Shown here one piece after another: positions 1-13,269 of a stretch of DNA of 64,000 nt. This stretch comes from Toxoplasma gondii ME49 (lineage: Eukaryota > Apicomplexa > Conoidasida > Eucoccidiorida > Sarcocystidae): positions 1,272,043-1,336,042 of the forward strand of contig NC_031477.1 of the NCBI RefSeq assembly GCF_000006565.2, written 5' to 3'. Every line of letters begins with the position of its first letter. The first letter of the stretch is position 1. The notes under the pieces are model-generated. The model was given only the letters and a program-made list of their open reading frames with translations, searched no databases and was not told where the DNA came from. A program made the position numbers and the translations under genes.

Positions 1-290
1 AAACGAATTCACCCACAGACAAATGCGTACGTCCACAGAGTGCGACAAGAAACTCTAAATGCATGCATGCATGACAGCGATGCGACACCTCTCACGAAAC
101 GTAGCTGAGTTCCCGATTGCCGTAGTCGAAGCGGACGCAGGATAACACAAAGATGCGAGAAGCATGCGGTCGCTCTATGGGCTGCTTTCGAGGCGAGAGG
201 ATCTAGCGATCACCTTGTAAGTCAAAAGGAAACAGCCCCTGACATAAACTGAGATCCGAATATAGTGAAATTCTAACGGAAGCGTTCTTT

Positions 291-3200
291 CTATGTATAC
301 GCCGAGAACGTTCGCTTAGAAACAGCCGGGGGACAGGACTCATGTAGGACGCAAAGCTCTGACTTTCCCAGTGAAGATGTAAAAAATCGAAAGCCTCTCA
401 CCCTCGCGAAGACAGGAAAGAGCGCAGCAAGAACCAAGAGAGGAACAATGCGCTGCAAAGTCGGGTCGTCCATGGCCTTCTTGAGGAAGCACGAATGCGG
501 GAGCCACGGCTCTAGCGCCGCCCAGCCGCTGCGCACAACAGAGAAATGGACGAACTCGGAAACAGCTTTCGTGTTTGCAGAAAACGGTCTTACAGCCCTC
601 ATTAACTCAACCAGGAATGATGAACAATGTCGTTTCCTGTCATTGACGCAGGTGCCTCACTTCCTCTCGGATGCCACTGAAGCGCCCGTACGGGGCCGCG
701 AGCCAAGCGTCCAAACCACAGTCGAAGTGGACGCGAACACCAATACAGATGCAAAGTATAGCTGAAGGAGCGGCAGTATTTTGCACTGGAAGCTCTTCTC
801 TGTACAGAGATGTGGGGTACGCGAAAGGACGTCCTTGGGCAAGCAACAACGGGTGTAGCGAGTTTTTTCGCTCCTGTTTGAGGATGAAAGCCAGCACTTA
901 GATTGATTGGCATCTGATTCTCACATAAGTGGCTGTTTCCGCCCTCAGGCTCTCACGTCTGCGGCTTACTCGAGAGGAGGTAGAGGAATCATGTTGATGA
1001 TGAAGCTCATCGCCTCGAAGTATATCAGACTGCTCAAAAGCAGCAGAAAACTCGAAACGTCGTGGGCGTCATCTCCTTCGTACACCGGAAAAACAGGCCT
1101 CCCCTGAATTTTCACCTCGAACTTTGTCTCGACTGCCAACTTTTGTTTTTGCTGACATCGCGGTCGCTGCACGCGCCGAAACCTACGGCGCCCCAGTCCG
1201 CGTCCCTGCACTTTTGTAGCCTCTACACGTTCCCCGCCTTTGCCAAGCAAAAGATGCCTCTTTCTTGCTTCCTGCAACTTTCCAGACCTGCGATGAATTC
1301 ATATTTCCTGGATCCTCCTTGGCACAAAACAAACACTGTGTAGTGACACGTCGCAGTACTCTGTCTCTAGCGTCGTCGTTTTTGCAGCGAGCCTGCATGA
1401 CCGCACCACTTCCGTTTCGTCTCCCTACAGAAAAACTCTGAAGAAGCAGCTCCTCCTTCTGTCCACTTTATGGCGTTAAGAACGAGCCACTTCGTTTTCT
1501 GGTGAAAAATTGACATTGCTTTCGTCCGAGAAGCGCTAGGCCTTCCTACCATGCCAAGCCCATGTGGAGAATCGTGTAGTAGTAATCGGCGCTGAGGAGA
1601 CTTAGATGGAGAAGACCCGAGAAAAGAAGGCCAGAAAGGAAGGTTGCGAGCGGCCCCGCTGCACGCACCGACACAGCAGAAAAACACCGTCACACCTGCG
1701 TCACGATTCTCGTACGTAGCAGGAAGCTGAGACGAGCACAGGCAGTCGGGTATTCATAGCTCTACTCTCCGAGGAATTTGAGAGCCCAGAGGGGTGTCAC
1801 AAGTGCAAGGCACAACATGTGAAGCTGGGGGTAATGCAGATAGGGATACTGCATTGAACGATACATGATGCATTCGTGCAGCGACTCCTGTGTCCTTTCT
1901 TCGGGCGCAGGAAAACACCCTTCACCTCAGAAAAAGAACCTCAAGAATCCTAACACATCCAGCGCCCATGCTGGGGCAAAAAGCAAGTGAGATGCTACAC
2001 TATCCAAACTTGAACGAGATTTTTCATGTGCCCTATTACGTACACAGTTACACTAAAAATCACAATTGTATTATTCCAGTTGAATACGTGTTGCAACTAT
2101 AAGCATCTTGAACCACATTAACTCTTTCTCCCCGGTCACGCAGCCACAGACGACGCTAGGTCAAGCGAGACAGTTTTGGAAACTGGGAACTCGACCTGCG
2201 GGGCTGTCGCCAATCCTACAGTGTACAGTCGAGACACGTTCTCTCGTTTGGACGCCGAACTTCTCTAACTAGAAGCTGAACGCCAGGAAGTGCAGAAACG
2301 CCTTTTGAAAAGCAAGGGCTGTTTATCTAAAGGCTAAGACGACACCTGGAACTCTTGCCTGTCCGGCATGCAACGCTTGGAGCAGCACAGTTGAAGACAG
2401 TGGTACAGCGATCGTGAGGGAGATGCGGAGAGAAAGCGAGAAGCAGAACATCGGCAGCGATGAGACCATACATATAAAAAAAGCACGGTGTCACCCAAAA
2501 TGAAAACAAGAAGACGTCTGAAGTAACAGCGTATATTTCGTAGCAACGGCAAAGACGAGAAAAAAGAATGCGCTAGACAAAACAACCTCGAGAAGCGCAG
2601 CACTAACGGGTGCGGGCACAGATGGCTCTGAATCTCAGTTCATCTTTCACATTCGATGCCTTAGTTCCAGTGACCTTCGCCATCACCTAGATCGTTGTCG
2701 CGAGTCCAACAGACCATTTCCACACCATCCAGAAACCTACCCAGCGCTGTAAGCGTCCTCCACTGGGCTCCTCGGAGGTTCTCATGCTGCAGAGACAGAG
2801 TCAGCGCGGACAGATGGAGGCGCTACGGGATGCTGCCCGTGGTGGGGGTCTCCAGTTGACTTCAGGAAGTTCAGCAGGGGTGGGGGCATGCAGCGTCACT
2901 CAGATAACATCTGAAGCTAAACTCCCCGTTCACAAACGGTCAAATCTGGAAACGTGTCGAAGAAGGATTCAGAGATTCAGAGACGAGGAGGGAGAGAAGG
3001 CGAAAACAAGAGACACACTAACAAGTACCGCATATTCGAAGTCATAGCCACAAACGTTTCCACGACGCATTACTAAATTATTTCCTCCTGCAAATTCTGA
3101 GTCAACGGTATCTTGATGTTGTACCCTGTCAATTGACCAGGAAACACTCTGTCTCGCGGCTTCCCATTCGTGAAGTTGAATCGTCTTCAGATTCGCAGCA

Positions 3201-5765
3201 CCTGTTTTTTTGCAACTGCATGTAGCTACATGCAAATTTCAGAAGGGCTGAAAAACGGATTTCTCCTCGTGGCTGAGACAAAACATTCTCCCACCACACG
3301 CGCCATGGCTGCTGATGTATTTCTAAGGTAGCCACGCAGGGCGCACGAATTGTCTAGCGTAACGCGGGTATTCACCGACGGATGCAGAAAACGCACAGAA
3401 ATAATCCTCAGAAACGATGCGTCTCATGAAGAACGAACTGACCACACTCGCGTCTGCGATGTATTGCGGTAAAACTTCAGTATCAACCACCGGGCGATGC
3501 TAACGCTGGCAGTCAAGGCTTCTAATAGCTTCAACGCGCCCCCCCTCCCATCGCGTTGCAGGTTCACAGATTCACAGAGTTGAGGCTTTCTGCTGATCCC
3601 TTCCCAGGACTTCGAACAACAGAACTGTGGAGTTACGGGACTTCCATTATCGCTTTAGACTTGCGTACAAGCGCCTTGCAAGTCCCTTCTCACGCCTCTC
3701 CCGTGGCTCTTTTCATCGATGCTGTAGGGTACTAGCGGACAATCGGCTACTTAGCAGAATTCACTTTTACAGAGAAATCTCGCTTCCTTGTAAACTCTTC
3801 ACTGACGGGAGCGCATGGAAACTCGACATAAACACACCCCGCGTCCGGTCCCGAAAGACATACCGCGTTCCGATCGCTTAGCAAAGGAACGGGAAACTCC
3901 CACGAATGAAAATTGAGGTAAAACATCCATTGTTGAGTTTGTGTCGTGGTGTATGTACAGGCAACGCCCGAAGACGCGTAAACCCAAACTCTCGCCTTGG
4001 TTCACCATGGTGAAGTGCAGAAATCGATCTCACCTGAATCAATACTGCTGCACCTGGAAGTGCGACATTGCCTAGGAGAAGAAAGAGAAGAGGAAGACCC
4101 AAGGAGAAGAGAGGCGAGGTGTATCTCAAGTAATCGAGGGTGAGGTAGCCCTGTGAGCAAGCAAACGACAGAGCTGCAACACACCGTTTTCCGACATGAA
4201 AAACCAATGAAACGCGTCGCACAAATGAAGGCGGAGATGCATCTCTGCGGCAGTACTTTGGTCTTAAGAGGACACTGACCAAGCGCGTCTCCACTCGAGT
4301 TTCAGAAAAATAGGAAGAGCGCTCGCGAAAAAACTGCACTACACGCCTACGCGTCATGCTGGAAGCTTGCAGACGGTTTCGCGGACGCACAAAATTACGC
4401 AAACGCGGGTCGACCTCACGAGTCGAAGGGTGACTGCAGAGTCAAGGGGTCTGAAATTCCAGAAAAAACATTTTAATGAAACGAGCGTCGCCACTCTGAA
4501 GCCCCCCTTCAAAGTAGGCGACCGGACATGTGGAGGTTCGTCCCGGCGCGTTCTTTAACTTGCTCCACTTTAAGAGCGAGAGCGGCTTGTGCCTCGCGCT
4601 ACATGCACCCAAGTCCCGCCCAGCTCTCTTTTACCCGGAGACGCTACCATGAACCTCTTCTTGCATAAACTCTCAGACTCACTGAGTAGACGACAGACTC
4701 GTCCCCGCCCTTGAATGCAGTTGCCGCATGCGCGAACTCGTGGAGAGCGACGGAGAGAATGTACCCAAGAACGACAAGACCGGTAAGGAGAAGCTACAGA
4801 CACCACGAAGAAGAGGGAGCCGAAAACAAATGAATACAGAAGATCCAAAACAGCCATCTGCGACAACACGGGGAGAGCTCTGCGAACTGTGTAAGCAGCT
4901 CTGTGTTGCCTCTCGATGAAACCTGCCTCGTGGCCGTTCTTCCTGCAAGCTGTGTCAAACATAAACCGCGTTGCATGCAGAATACACGCAACAAACAGAT
5001 CCCGTTTCTATCTGTCACCACGCCCGCGAAATCCTCTCTGCTCTCGAACTGTCAGCAACCCCTCTCGATTCCAGATGCGCGATCAGCGAAAAAAGCTACT
5101 GGCAGCACCCCGTGTAGCATATCACTTCTCGGAGTAGTGAGAAAGTCAAAATGCACAATAAACCGTGGGTCATATTCAACGAATGTTTTCCCCTTTCACT
5201 CTTGAAGGTCCCTGCGCGCCTCCTCATTTTGCGGTTGCCAGTAAAACTCCCAATGCGCACTTACAAATATATATATATATATATACATTTGTATATATAT
5301 TATGCATATACGAGGACGACTGTTGTGACGTGAATCTACCTATGAGTGTGTTTCTGTTTCAGTCTGGGGGACCTTGGGCGCTTCCCCATTTACCGGTTGC
5401 CAGTAGAACTGTGCAAGAATTCCGCATCCTATTGCCGCGAAAATGGTGAGCCAGAAAATGGGGGCGAGCCCGAGGATGGGTGGCAGCCAGAACCCGGTGT
5501 ATGCACCCTCTGGGCGGGCACCTGCAGCGTCGGGAAAGCAACAGAAAGGTCTGACAAAAGTTCGGCGGAGACAGCCGAGAATGCTGCCCCTTGGTTGCGA
5601 CGACCTCGTCGAAACCTGCCTTTGTTCTAGCGTCCTTCCAGAGGCTCGCAAATCGGTTGCGTGCGACTCAGCAGCAGAGCGCAGAGGTCGTCCGAGTTCA
5701 GGATCTTCTCCTTCCCGAATGATCCTATGAAAAAACAACGACACCCCACTAACGGCGTCTCTCAT
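291..5765 (-). CDS. M50 family (site-2-protease-like) zinc metalloprotease, multi-exon
   Basis: Predicted intramembrane zinc metalloprotease, assembled from exons 5394-5765, 4683-4793, 4034-4150, 2741-2786, about 2346-2517, about 970-1182, and 402-528 (or on to a stop at 291). Phases agree at every firmly placed junction. Exon 1 (124 residues) carries a membrane segment. Exon 2 holds the zinc motif HEFAH at about residues 142-146, followed by KGGDES. Exon 3 begins GYLTLDYLRYTSP and runs into a membrane segment, the usual M50 continuation. Exon 4 encodes the conserved LRGAQWRTLTAL element. Exon 6 ends in MIPLPPL, and the next exon supplies DGWAALEPWLP, so the third-zinc-ligand Asp of the NxxPxPxLDG motif is made across an intron. 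A donor-like AGG|GTGAGA at 402 suggests a further exon off the left edge. The ATG at 5765 is the first in frame; an upstream exon is possible. The junction between exons 5 and 6 is the weakest. The family call is strong; the substrate is unknown. Confidence 0.5.
5229..5420. repeat. Imperfect direct repeat flanking an AT microsatellite
   Basis: The stretches around 5208-5258 and 5370-5420 are imperfect copies. They share GGTTGCCAGTA(A/G)AACT and similar flanks, about 162 bases apart. The right copy contains the 3' end and splice donor of exon 1 of the minus-strand M50 gene. In the left copy the donor GT (read on -) has become CA. An AT-repeat block lies between the copies. Confidence 0.5.
5266..5310. 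repeat. AT dinucleotide microsatellite
   Basis: An (AT)n run at about 5267-5285, a short interruption, then TATATATAT to 5300. It lies in an intron of the M50 gene. Confidence 0.5.
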
Positions 5766-8700
5766 GAAAGAGCAGAAGGGAAACCATCACCATCGTCTCC
5801 AAAAACTCATCTTGCAGTCCGTCGTGGTTACCTAAGGCCGCTATGATTGCTGCAAATGTCGAAGGACGACGGCTCTCCACATCACGGCTAGATGCGCTCT
5901 TGCGGGAACTGGCGATTGCTTTAGAGGGCGCTGGTAAACAGACTTGCTCTCTTTTTTCTCCGCGTCTGCGAGGTGCTGAACAGAAAGGTTCTGGGGTTCT
6001 CGGGGAAAAAGTGTATGCTTCATGAATCTAGAGAACTGGCGGAAAACGAAAGGCACTGCGGATACGAAAAAGAGTCTTGAGCGCTGACAGCCTGGCTCGG
6101 CGTAAGAGCGGCACAACCCTCGGAGTCACGACAGCCGCAGTGGAGATGCCTTTGAAAGGGCAGCGAATTGGGGGAGATGCCGTACAGAGAACGAGGGCAA
6201 AAGGAATGAGAGAAGGAACAAGAGACTTACATCCCTCGCGCGTCGATACGCACAGCGCCCGACATTTTTTCGACGGTTGACTTGCTGGCAAACCAATGTG
6301 GTTTGTGACTGAAGGGTTCGCTGCTGCGAGCCTCGCGGGACAGACAGCTTTGGTTTCGGAACTGTCCAGCTTAACTTTGTTTATTGCGTGAGTGTCGTGG
6401 AAAACAGAAGCCGCGGCGACTCATCGTTGAAAGATTAGGACAGAACCTGGATCCGCTCTTTAGATTCCCTTTGCGGTGGCCCCGTCGCTCCTTGCAATTT
6501 TATCTCCGCACGGACTGTTAGGCTTGGCTCCACACGAGTCACGCAACAAACAGGCTGCGGGGGTCTGCCTATTCAGAGAAAAAAAAATCTTTCTCAAAGA
6601 TTAGCAAAGGACGCGGAAAACGGCGGACGCTGATCCACACTCCGCTGCCCGTCTGCCAGTTCGTTCAGTAGAGACCGCGACGCATGAGTGGCCCCGTTAC
6701 AGACTAGAAATTGCGAGAAACGGACAGCGTTCCGACACCATAGGGTCGTTCTAATGTTAATTCGTATGATTCGTGTACGGCAGTGAACTCTCCCCGAGAA
6801 TAGGCGGGCACCAGTCCAGCGAAAGAGTCGGTGGCCCGCAAAGGACCTACACTTGAACGCGGACTGCAAATGTCAAGCAGTAGAAGAACTCAAGTACCTT
6901 GTCGCAGACAAACACGAGACACGCGCGCAAATGTAGTTCGCATTCTTCGACGAAGAAAATTGCATGCCGAGTTGGCTGGACTGCGGTAGCGAAGTTACGC
7001 AACACGGCCGCGCTGGCACAGGATCAGAAACAAGGAAAGACAAACGGTCAGACAAAAAACATTTTAAAGCGGTAGAACTTCTGCTCAGACTCGCTCATAC
7101 TCGGGGAAGTGAAAAGGTTTTCCATCCGACTCGTTTTCTCATGGCTTTCTCTCGTCCGACCGCTAATGACTCGCTTGAGACATGCGCGGGGCATTCCACT
7201 TCAGCCAAGTGTGCATTACTAGCGAGCAAAGCACTTTGTGTGGCCGTGAGATGATGAAGGTAGCTTGGAAGGTGGGGTGCATGCCTGGCATGAATTTTCA
7301 CGGCATCATTTCGAACTGCACATAAGCAAGAAGGATATGGCGTGGAACGCGGTTTCGGATGCGTACGAAGGTGCAGATGCGGTCGCTAGTGAAACGCGTA
7401 GCAGCGGACCCCTAGTGCCGTTGCGTGGCTTTCGAATCCTCGTATATGCATGCATTCTCAAGTGTCTTCAACGCCATCGTGTGGTGCTGTGTTGGTTGAT
7501 TAGAGAACGAAGGACGTTGCGGATAAGGCAAGATGTCGCCAGGCTGCTCAAGTGCATTCGCAAGACTGCAAGAGTAGTGGAGTCAGTGACAAGGAAAAAC
7601 GACATTTTGCAGCCTCCGGTCCCGGCATAATACAGCCGCCGTTTACATGTTACTGCACCGGGCGCGGAGTATATACTATACCTCTACAGTGGTATTAACA
7701 GTATCTAGTCTTGTTTTAGCAATCTGTAGGACGCGACCAAGTGCTTCCTGAATATCATAGGGGTGAGGTGAATGCATCTGGTTCGAACACGATGACCTGC
7801 TGTTCAGACGATAAGACAATCGTGTGAATCACCCACATACGACATGTTTGTTTCTATCGACGGTCGCAGACTTTGTGGACCTCTGAGAGCATACCGAGCA
7901 GGTTCCCCGTTCCTTCCCACTGTTGAAGTATTTTCCGCTTCTGAAAACACGGTCTCAGTCTTTTAAGACTCGATACGGCATCGTGTAAGGTAGGTAGAAC
8001 ACTCTCTGGTCGAAACATGCCCATGCTACAGCGCGAAGACACAAAAAAGCGGTTGGGTGGCGAAAGCACGGGCGAAAAACGCCGAATTGGTTGATATCCT
8101 CCGGAAAAAATGAGAGAGAAAAGGGGTCCGAAACTGTGAATCACACGGCACACGACCAAGCGCCGCCTTGCTGTCTTCGCCGTCTGGATAACAAAGTGCG
8201 TTTACTTCCATAAAAATGGTCAAATGGCTGCCCACATACCTACTCGTATTCCAAATGCGGATGGTAACTGGATATTGTTCAACAAATAAGACACCAGTGT
8301 CGATACTGGAGGTGGGATTGATGGTTGGAAAGGGTTGTAGTCTGGAGCTAGCAGTTGCTTGTCAAGTACTAGACGAACAAACTGCAGGCGATGACGCCGG
8401 AAAGTGTTTCCGAGTGGAACGGAACACAAATGCTCATCAGTATCGAAGATTTCCCTCTGACTGCGTAAAGTGGTGTGAGTTTCCGTTGGCAGAAAAACTG
8501 CGTATAGAGCTCCTGTGCGCACGTGGATTGGAGACCTTTTAGCAAAAGGGCCTTCGTTGCACGGATATCCTTTTTCCCTACAAAGAGACCGTTAACATTC
8601 ACTAAAATAGGAAGCCTCTGACCCTCAACGCGCTCTAATCCAGTAACCTGCAACAAGAAGCGTAGAAGGACGGCGCCTGTCTCCATTCACGACTGACTTC

Positions 8701-8967
8701 GTCAGAACAGATACACCACATGCAAACGCACGAATAGACATACTCACAGTCATAAGTCGCCGCAACAGAAGAGTCGACTTCTTGCTGAACTCGTTTTTGG
8801 CGAAAATTCACGTACTCCTCATGTTGCGCTTGGACGGACAAAGCATTCAGCTTCTCTTCTCTTTGGAACTGTGTGCGAAGTTGCTCGCACCACCCTTAGG
8901 ACGTAGGTTGGGAGAAAAGAAGATCTTCCGCCTCTCTGCGGTGAGGTTTAGTAGGCGGTTTCCTATT
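5766..8967. other. Gene-poor stretch between the M50 gene and the GPX-like gene
   Basis: Several short open frames occur (the longest, 7265-7630 on +, is 121 codons). None shows a family motif, a consistent splice chain or a convincing signal peptide. The left part is expected to hold the M50 5' UTR and promoter, and the right end the 3' UTR of the GPX-like gene. No RNA gene was recognised. Confidence 0.5.
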
Positions 8968-11306
8968 CTATGACCATGTTGTCTGGTTTTCCTGCGAAAC
9001 AGTTCCAGGTTGATGATATAACTTTCCATCGGGACCCCGTATCTTGCCTGTGAGTTCCCCGTTTAAAAGTTTCTTGATGTCCTCTACTAGGCGAAGCGGG
9101 TTTGTGTCCGGAGGATAGAACTTGTACACCCTGTTATCTCGATCAAGCAGAAACTTCCCAAAGTGCCCTGTGAGATTATTGAGTTGTCCGTCTCTGTAGA
9201 ACTGCGTAGACACAATGGCAGAAGAGCGGTAGAGTGGGGGTAGGCCTTCAAAACGGCGACGGGCACAAATACAAAACTAATATAGTTGTCAGCGGCACTG
9301 TAAACTAATATACTTCTGAGTGTCTGAAGACTGCTGGTCTCTCACGTGAGCGGAAAAGGCTGGTCTTGTGTCTTCAACTTCTGAGAGACAGCGGAACGTT
9401 CACCTTTTTTCGTGAATGTGGATAAGTGATACGTAAGAATGCCAGTTGACGCCGGTTTGGTCACTGAAGTTTATCTACGTTGGTGTTTCACCTGTATCTA
9501 TCGGTGAATTCTTTTTCCTGCTCCCACTGTTTTTGCCTGTGTCTCGGTACAGTCGCCCAGGAGAGTGTGGCGTGCATGTGGCGTTATAATATGTATGGTG
9601 CAGGCAAGGGTACCACGCAATGGAATGAGGGTAATCTCGCAGCTGCATGGTTTCGATGCGTACCTCATCGCTATTCCACTTGCAGTAAAGGAAGACTGGG
9701 TGAGTCTCGGGTCCATTCACTGCTGTCATCTCAAAAACAGGGAAACCCACGTTGTGGTCAGCGAGGAACGTCTTGATGTCTTCCGTGTGCACGTACTCTT
9801 CCGGGACGTATTGCTGGCAGGGGAAAGCCAGTATCTGGGTGAGCATCGCACAAGAGAGAAAAGCTGTTATACGAAGTGCCTCGTTCTTCTTTTTTGCCGT
9901 CTGGCATTCTTCAAACCCCATCGCTCGTGGTAAAATTAGTAAAATTGCGGGGGTTAAATCGGCTCCGCGATGCTGGACGAACCACTATGTTCGTTAGCCA
10001 CTGAAATTGCCTCCGAATGATGGGCATCAAACGATCATTACATACTTTTCTCCGCGAACACTATTTACTCTGGAAGATCGTGAACCAACGTTTGTGCTAC
10101 CCTTCACACGCTTAATACTATATGGTTGTCCTGTGTGTGGTGCATATACATGCGTTTTTGTAGGTGTTGGCATAAATATGTAAATGTGTGCACGCATGTA
10201 TGAAGGCATTTGCGGCGACCCTCAAATGTTCACGGATTTCTTATCAGGCATCTCCCGCAGATGCAGTAGCATCAGTTGAAACAGGATAACAATTTCTTAC
10301 TTCGAACCCTTGTGGTAAAAACCTGTCATAAATCTGCCGTAGCTCGTCATAAGTTTTCCTTGCGTCCTTAGATAGCGATGCGACGTTCGTAATGAGCTTC
10401 ACCTTGATGTGAACAGGCAAGCACAGTCCGACTAAGAAGATGATGAACGGCAACGCCGATGCCGTGCATACATAAATGTAGCACAGATATTGTTTGCAGA
10501 GAACTCACCGCCACTTCTGCCCCCCTTCTTCTGGGGAATCATTTGTAACGTGGCGGGTGGCGTCAGGTAGGCTTGGAAAATTTGAAAGCTCCCCCCAGCT
10601 TTTTGACGTGCGTCTCAAATGTATGAGGTTCAGTGCCTACAAATACATGCTGCAGTGTAGCGGCTTTTACAGTTCTAGAAATTTGCTTCGCCATGGCGTA
10701 GATGGCTATCCGGAAGTATGCTAGAAGTAAACACCAGCAAACACACACGATATCCGGCATCCTACGGTTTGAAAAAAAAGTGTCGAATGTATGTTTGATC
10801 CGTGACAGCTGAAATCGAGTCTGGGGAAGATCCATCTCTGTCAAGAAGTTCCATCCTCCCTTCTGTAGCCGCGATGGATGGTAAATCATGTATCTGGCTG
10901 AGATGCACTCCTCTCAGTGACAAAATAATAATGTTTTGTGGACCAACGTTGGTTCCATCACCTTCCAGTCGCTTACCTTACCGTCATATTCTTCCATCAC
11001 GTGCTCATTTCCATCCAAATCACGAGTTCGTATGGTAACGAAAGCAGCAGGAATATTACCCGGTCCAAAAACGGGGATGACTTCAGGGTCGGAACAAAAC
11101 GTTCCCCGCTCCTGCCCTTCGAAATCTTTCACAACGATCTTCACAAATCTCTCGTTGTCGTCTCCGGATGTCTTCTCTTCTATGATGTCAACTTGCCGGA
11201 TGACGGGGCTGAGATGGGGGACCTCATCTGGCTGTTCTAAAGCAGCCCCGATATTGGCTGCTGGCACGTCAGCTCTCTCTTCGGTGAGGGTAGTCGGGGA
11301 TTCCAT
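8968..11306 (-). CDS. Glutathione peroxidase-like protein lacking the catalytic Cys, Trp and Asn (probable pseudoenzyme)
   Basis: Four exons: 10977-11306, 10301-10402, 9664-9834, 8968-9201, giving 278 residues. All three introns sit at the same homologous positions as in the GPX gene at 16727-18825, and exons 2 and 3 have identical lengths in both (34 and 57 codons), so the two are paralogues. The thioredoxin-fold GPX core is clear: RTRDLDGNEHVMEEYDGK, NVAS, ILAFPCQQY, FPVF, VNGPETHPVFLYCKWNSD and GKFLLDRDN. The peroxidatic cysteine position reads NVASLSKDA (Ser121), and the usual WN pair is replaced by GH (about 213-214). Gln152 remains. Cys150 in FPCQQY is a possible but unproven redox residue. 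The first 85 or so residues are an acidic extension absent from the paralogue. It may be a non-catalytic binding or regulatory protein. All exons are open and splice sites good, so it is not an obvious pseudogene. Confidence 0.5.
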
Positions 11307-13269
11307 CGCTGTTGTTGAACCACAAAAGAAAAAAACGAATCCGGAACATTTAGATCAACTTGAGAACAGGCATCTTTCGTGGAGCTGAGAGGTAGCCCAA
11401 TATAATCATGGAAACACATTGTATTTCTGACAAAAGCTGAGGCACTCGCCTTGTTTCCCAATTGTGTCTACACTCAAAGAAGTGAGACTTTACAGCGATT
11501 CGCATATTTGGTCCTTTGCCAAGAGTAGCATTATGCACACGTAGATCACTATGACGCAGCACCCGTCCAGAGATATTCTCTAGATTCGGTGCATTAGAAA
11601 ATAAAAAAGAGCGAACTTCATTTGCATTCATATACGATTACTGAGGCTACTGTTTGGAACATGTTCGTGACTCTTCCTTACCGATCGGGTGCGTCTACCA
11701 AGAAGCGGAGCCAAAAATTGCCAACGAAAGGCCCTAGTCACCACGATTTCTATCAGTACATCAGACGCAAAAAGGTGCGAATTCGAACGCATAGAATGTA
11801 CAATTGCTACTTGTTGGCTACTTCTAAATTTGATAGTAATTCTGCGATATGTGCCCAGCTCGACGTAGCTCGACATGTACCTCAGCTTCGTTGGCACACT
11901 CGTCGCTGTACGCTTGACAGACGAGAAGCTGAAGAGGGCTACCGTAGATGAAGTTCTAAGGGTTTCAAGGAGTGCTAAGAAAACTTCACAACTTCAGTGG
12001 GACTCAATCCTCTTAAGTATTCGGACATTAATTTATCTGCTGAAGAACCCTTTCTGCGTATATTTACTCTATATTTTCAATTTCAGAAGTCGCATTATGC
12101 AGGCAGTGAAGGTTTCCTACAGAAATGGAGGATCATGCTTGCTGAATCTGATGAGGATCAGGAAAGCTTCATGGCGCTTGATGTCGTGTTGAAGAAATGA
12201 AACACCTGAGTCGCACTCTCCCGTCTACTCGTAAAGCTGCTCTCTGACAGCTTTTTCGATGTTCGCCCGTCAATAGAGATGCGTACTAGTTTTGCAGCTA
12301 CCGTTGTTGGTTTGTTGGTTTCGGCGTTTTTCTGTTGCTTCATTCTGTGCTGTGGTAACACCATACCAGAATTCAGTTAGCGCCTCTCACCCCCGAATTC
12401 CTTTTTCCCCTTTTTCTTGTCCATCGACACACTGCTCGGCTGGACAAGCCATCGTTATGCAATAGGGGGAGCCACCTCTGCACCAGCATGAACCCACAGC
12501 GTAGGTGGCACAGTAATGAAAGCCAGCAGATAACGCCATGCTCAGCTGCATGCTCAATTAGAAAAGTGTTAGTTTTGCAGCCGATAAACGAGGGAGAAGC
12601 GTACACACACTGCCTCCGTTTACTCAGCCGCCATTTGTGATTCGATTCCTAAACAACAGCAAGGATGTGCAGCAATCTACAGACCTCATGACCACACTTC
12701 TGCCTGACTTTTAGGGGTTTTGACCGTTTCAGCCCACGTCAGTCTTATAGCTCTTCGAGAACTTTTCTCAGAACACTCGCTGGGGCTACATCGTTTGTCA
12801 AGAAGTCCTGCAAATGGTTTAATGATTTTTGTTGGTGTCTGTTGGAACCTGTTACAAAAGGGTCGGTGTTACTTGAAAGTTTTGATCACACGCTACGTGC
12901 GTCTTGTGTTTACACTCGTACAGTGCCAGACGACAGCTCACTTTTGGGCTGTAATGAGGTAAGGAGGTATGGTTCATACAGCGTTGATATTCGAAGCCAT
13001 GTTTTTGTATGCCGCCTTGGAGTTCTGATTGGCTGTCAGAGGCCACTTCACCCTTGGCTCCCACCAAGCGACTTAATTTGGGAGAAATTGCACCCAGCCT
13101 CCCGAGATCGAGAGGCGCCGCTAGCCGATGTCGAATTCCAAGTTCCCTTGTTCCGTTCTTATGAGCGTATCGACGAAGATTTATTGCTGATTAAGGCATC
13201 AACCGCCTCGCCGTTTATCGCTGGAGCTATCAGCGGGCTGTGCCACTGCGAACATATCGTTCATCCATC
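11307..13269. other. Spacer between the divergent GPX-like and tetraspanin-like genes
   Basis: About 2 kb separates two divergently transcribed genes and should contain both promoters. A small open frame at 11997-12200 (+, 67 codons) and one at 12842-13273 (+) overlapping the next start are present, but no family feature or splice chain supports them. Confidence 0.5.

Noticed and set aside
60..75. TGCATGCATGCATG cluster near the left edge, matching a known coccidian promoter word
   Set aside because: It lies in or just past the 3' part of the M50 gene with no gene start nearby in the window, so a promoter role cannot be supported.
3123..3205. Minus-strand LHEWEAARQ, resembling an HExxH zinc motif in the M50 locus
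   Set aside because: The second His is absent, the surrounding sequence is not hydrophobic, and a proper HEFAH with family context is encoded at 4683-4793.
7265..7630. A 121-codon plus-strand open frame
   Set aside because: No domain, signal peptide or splice context, and similar lengths occur by chance in this base composition.
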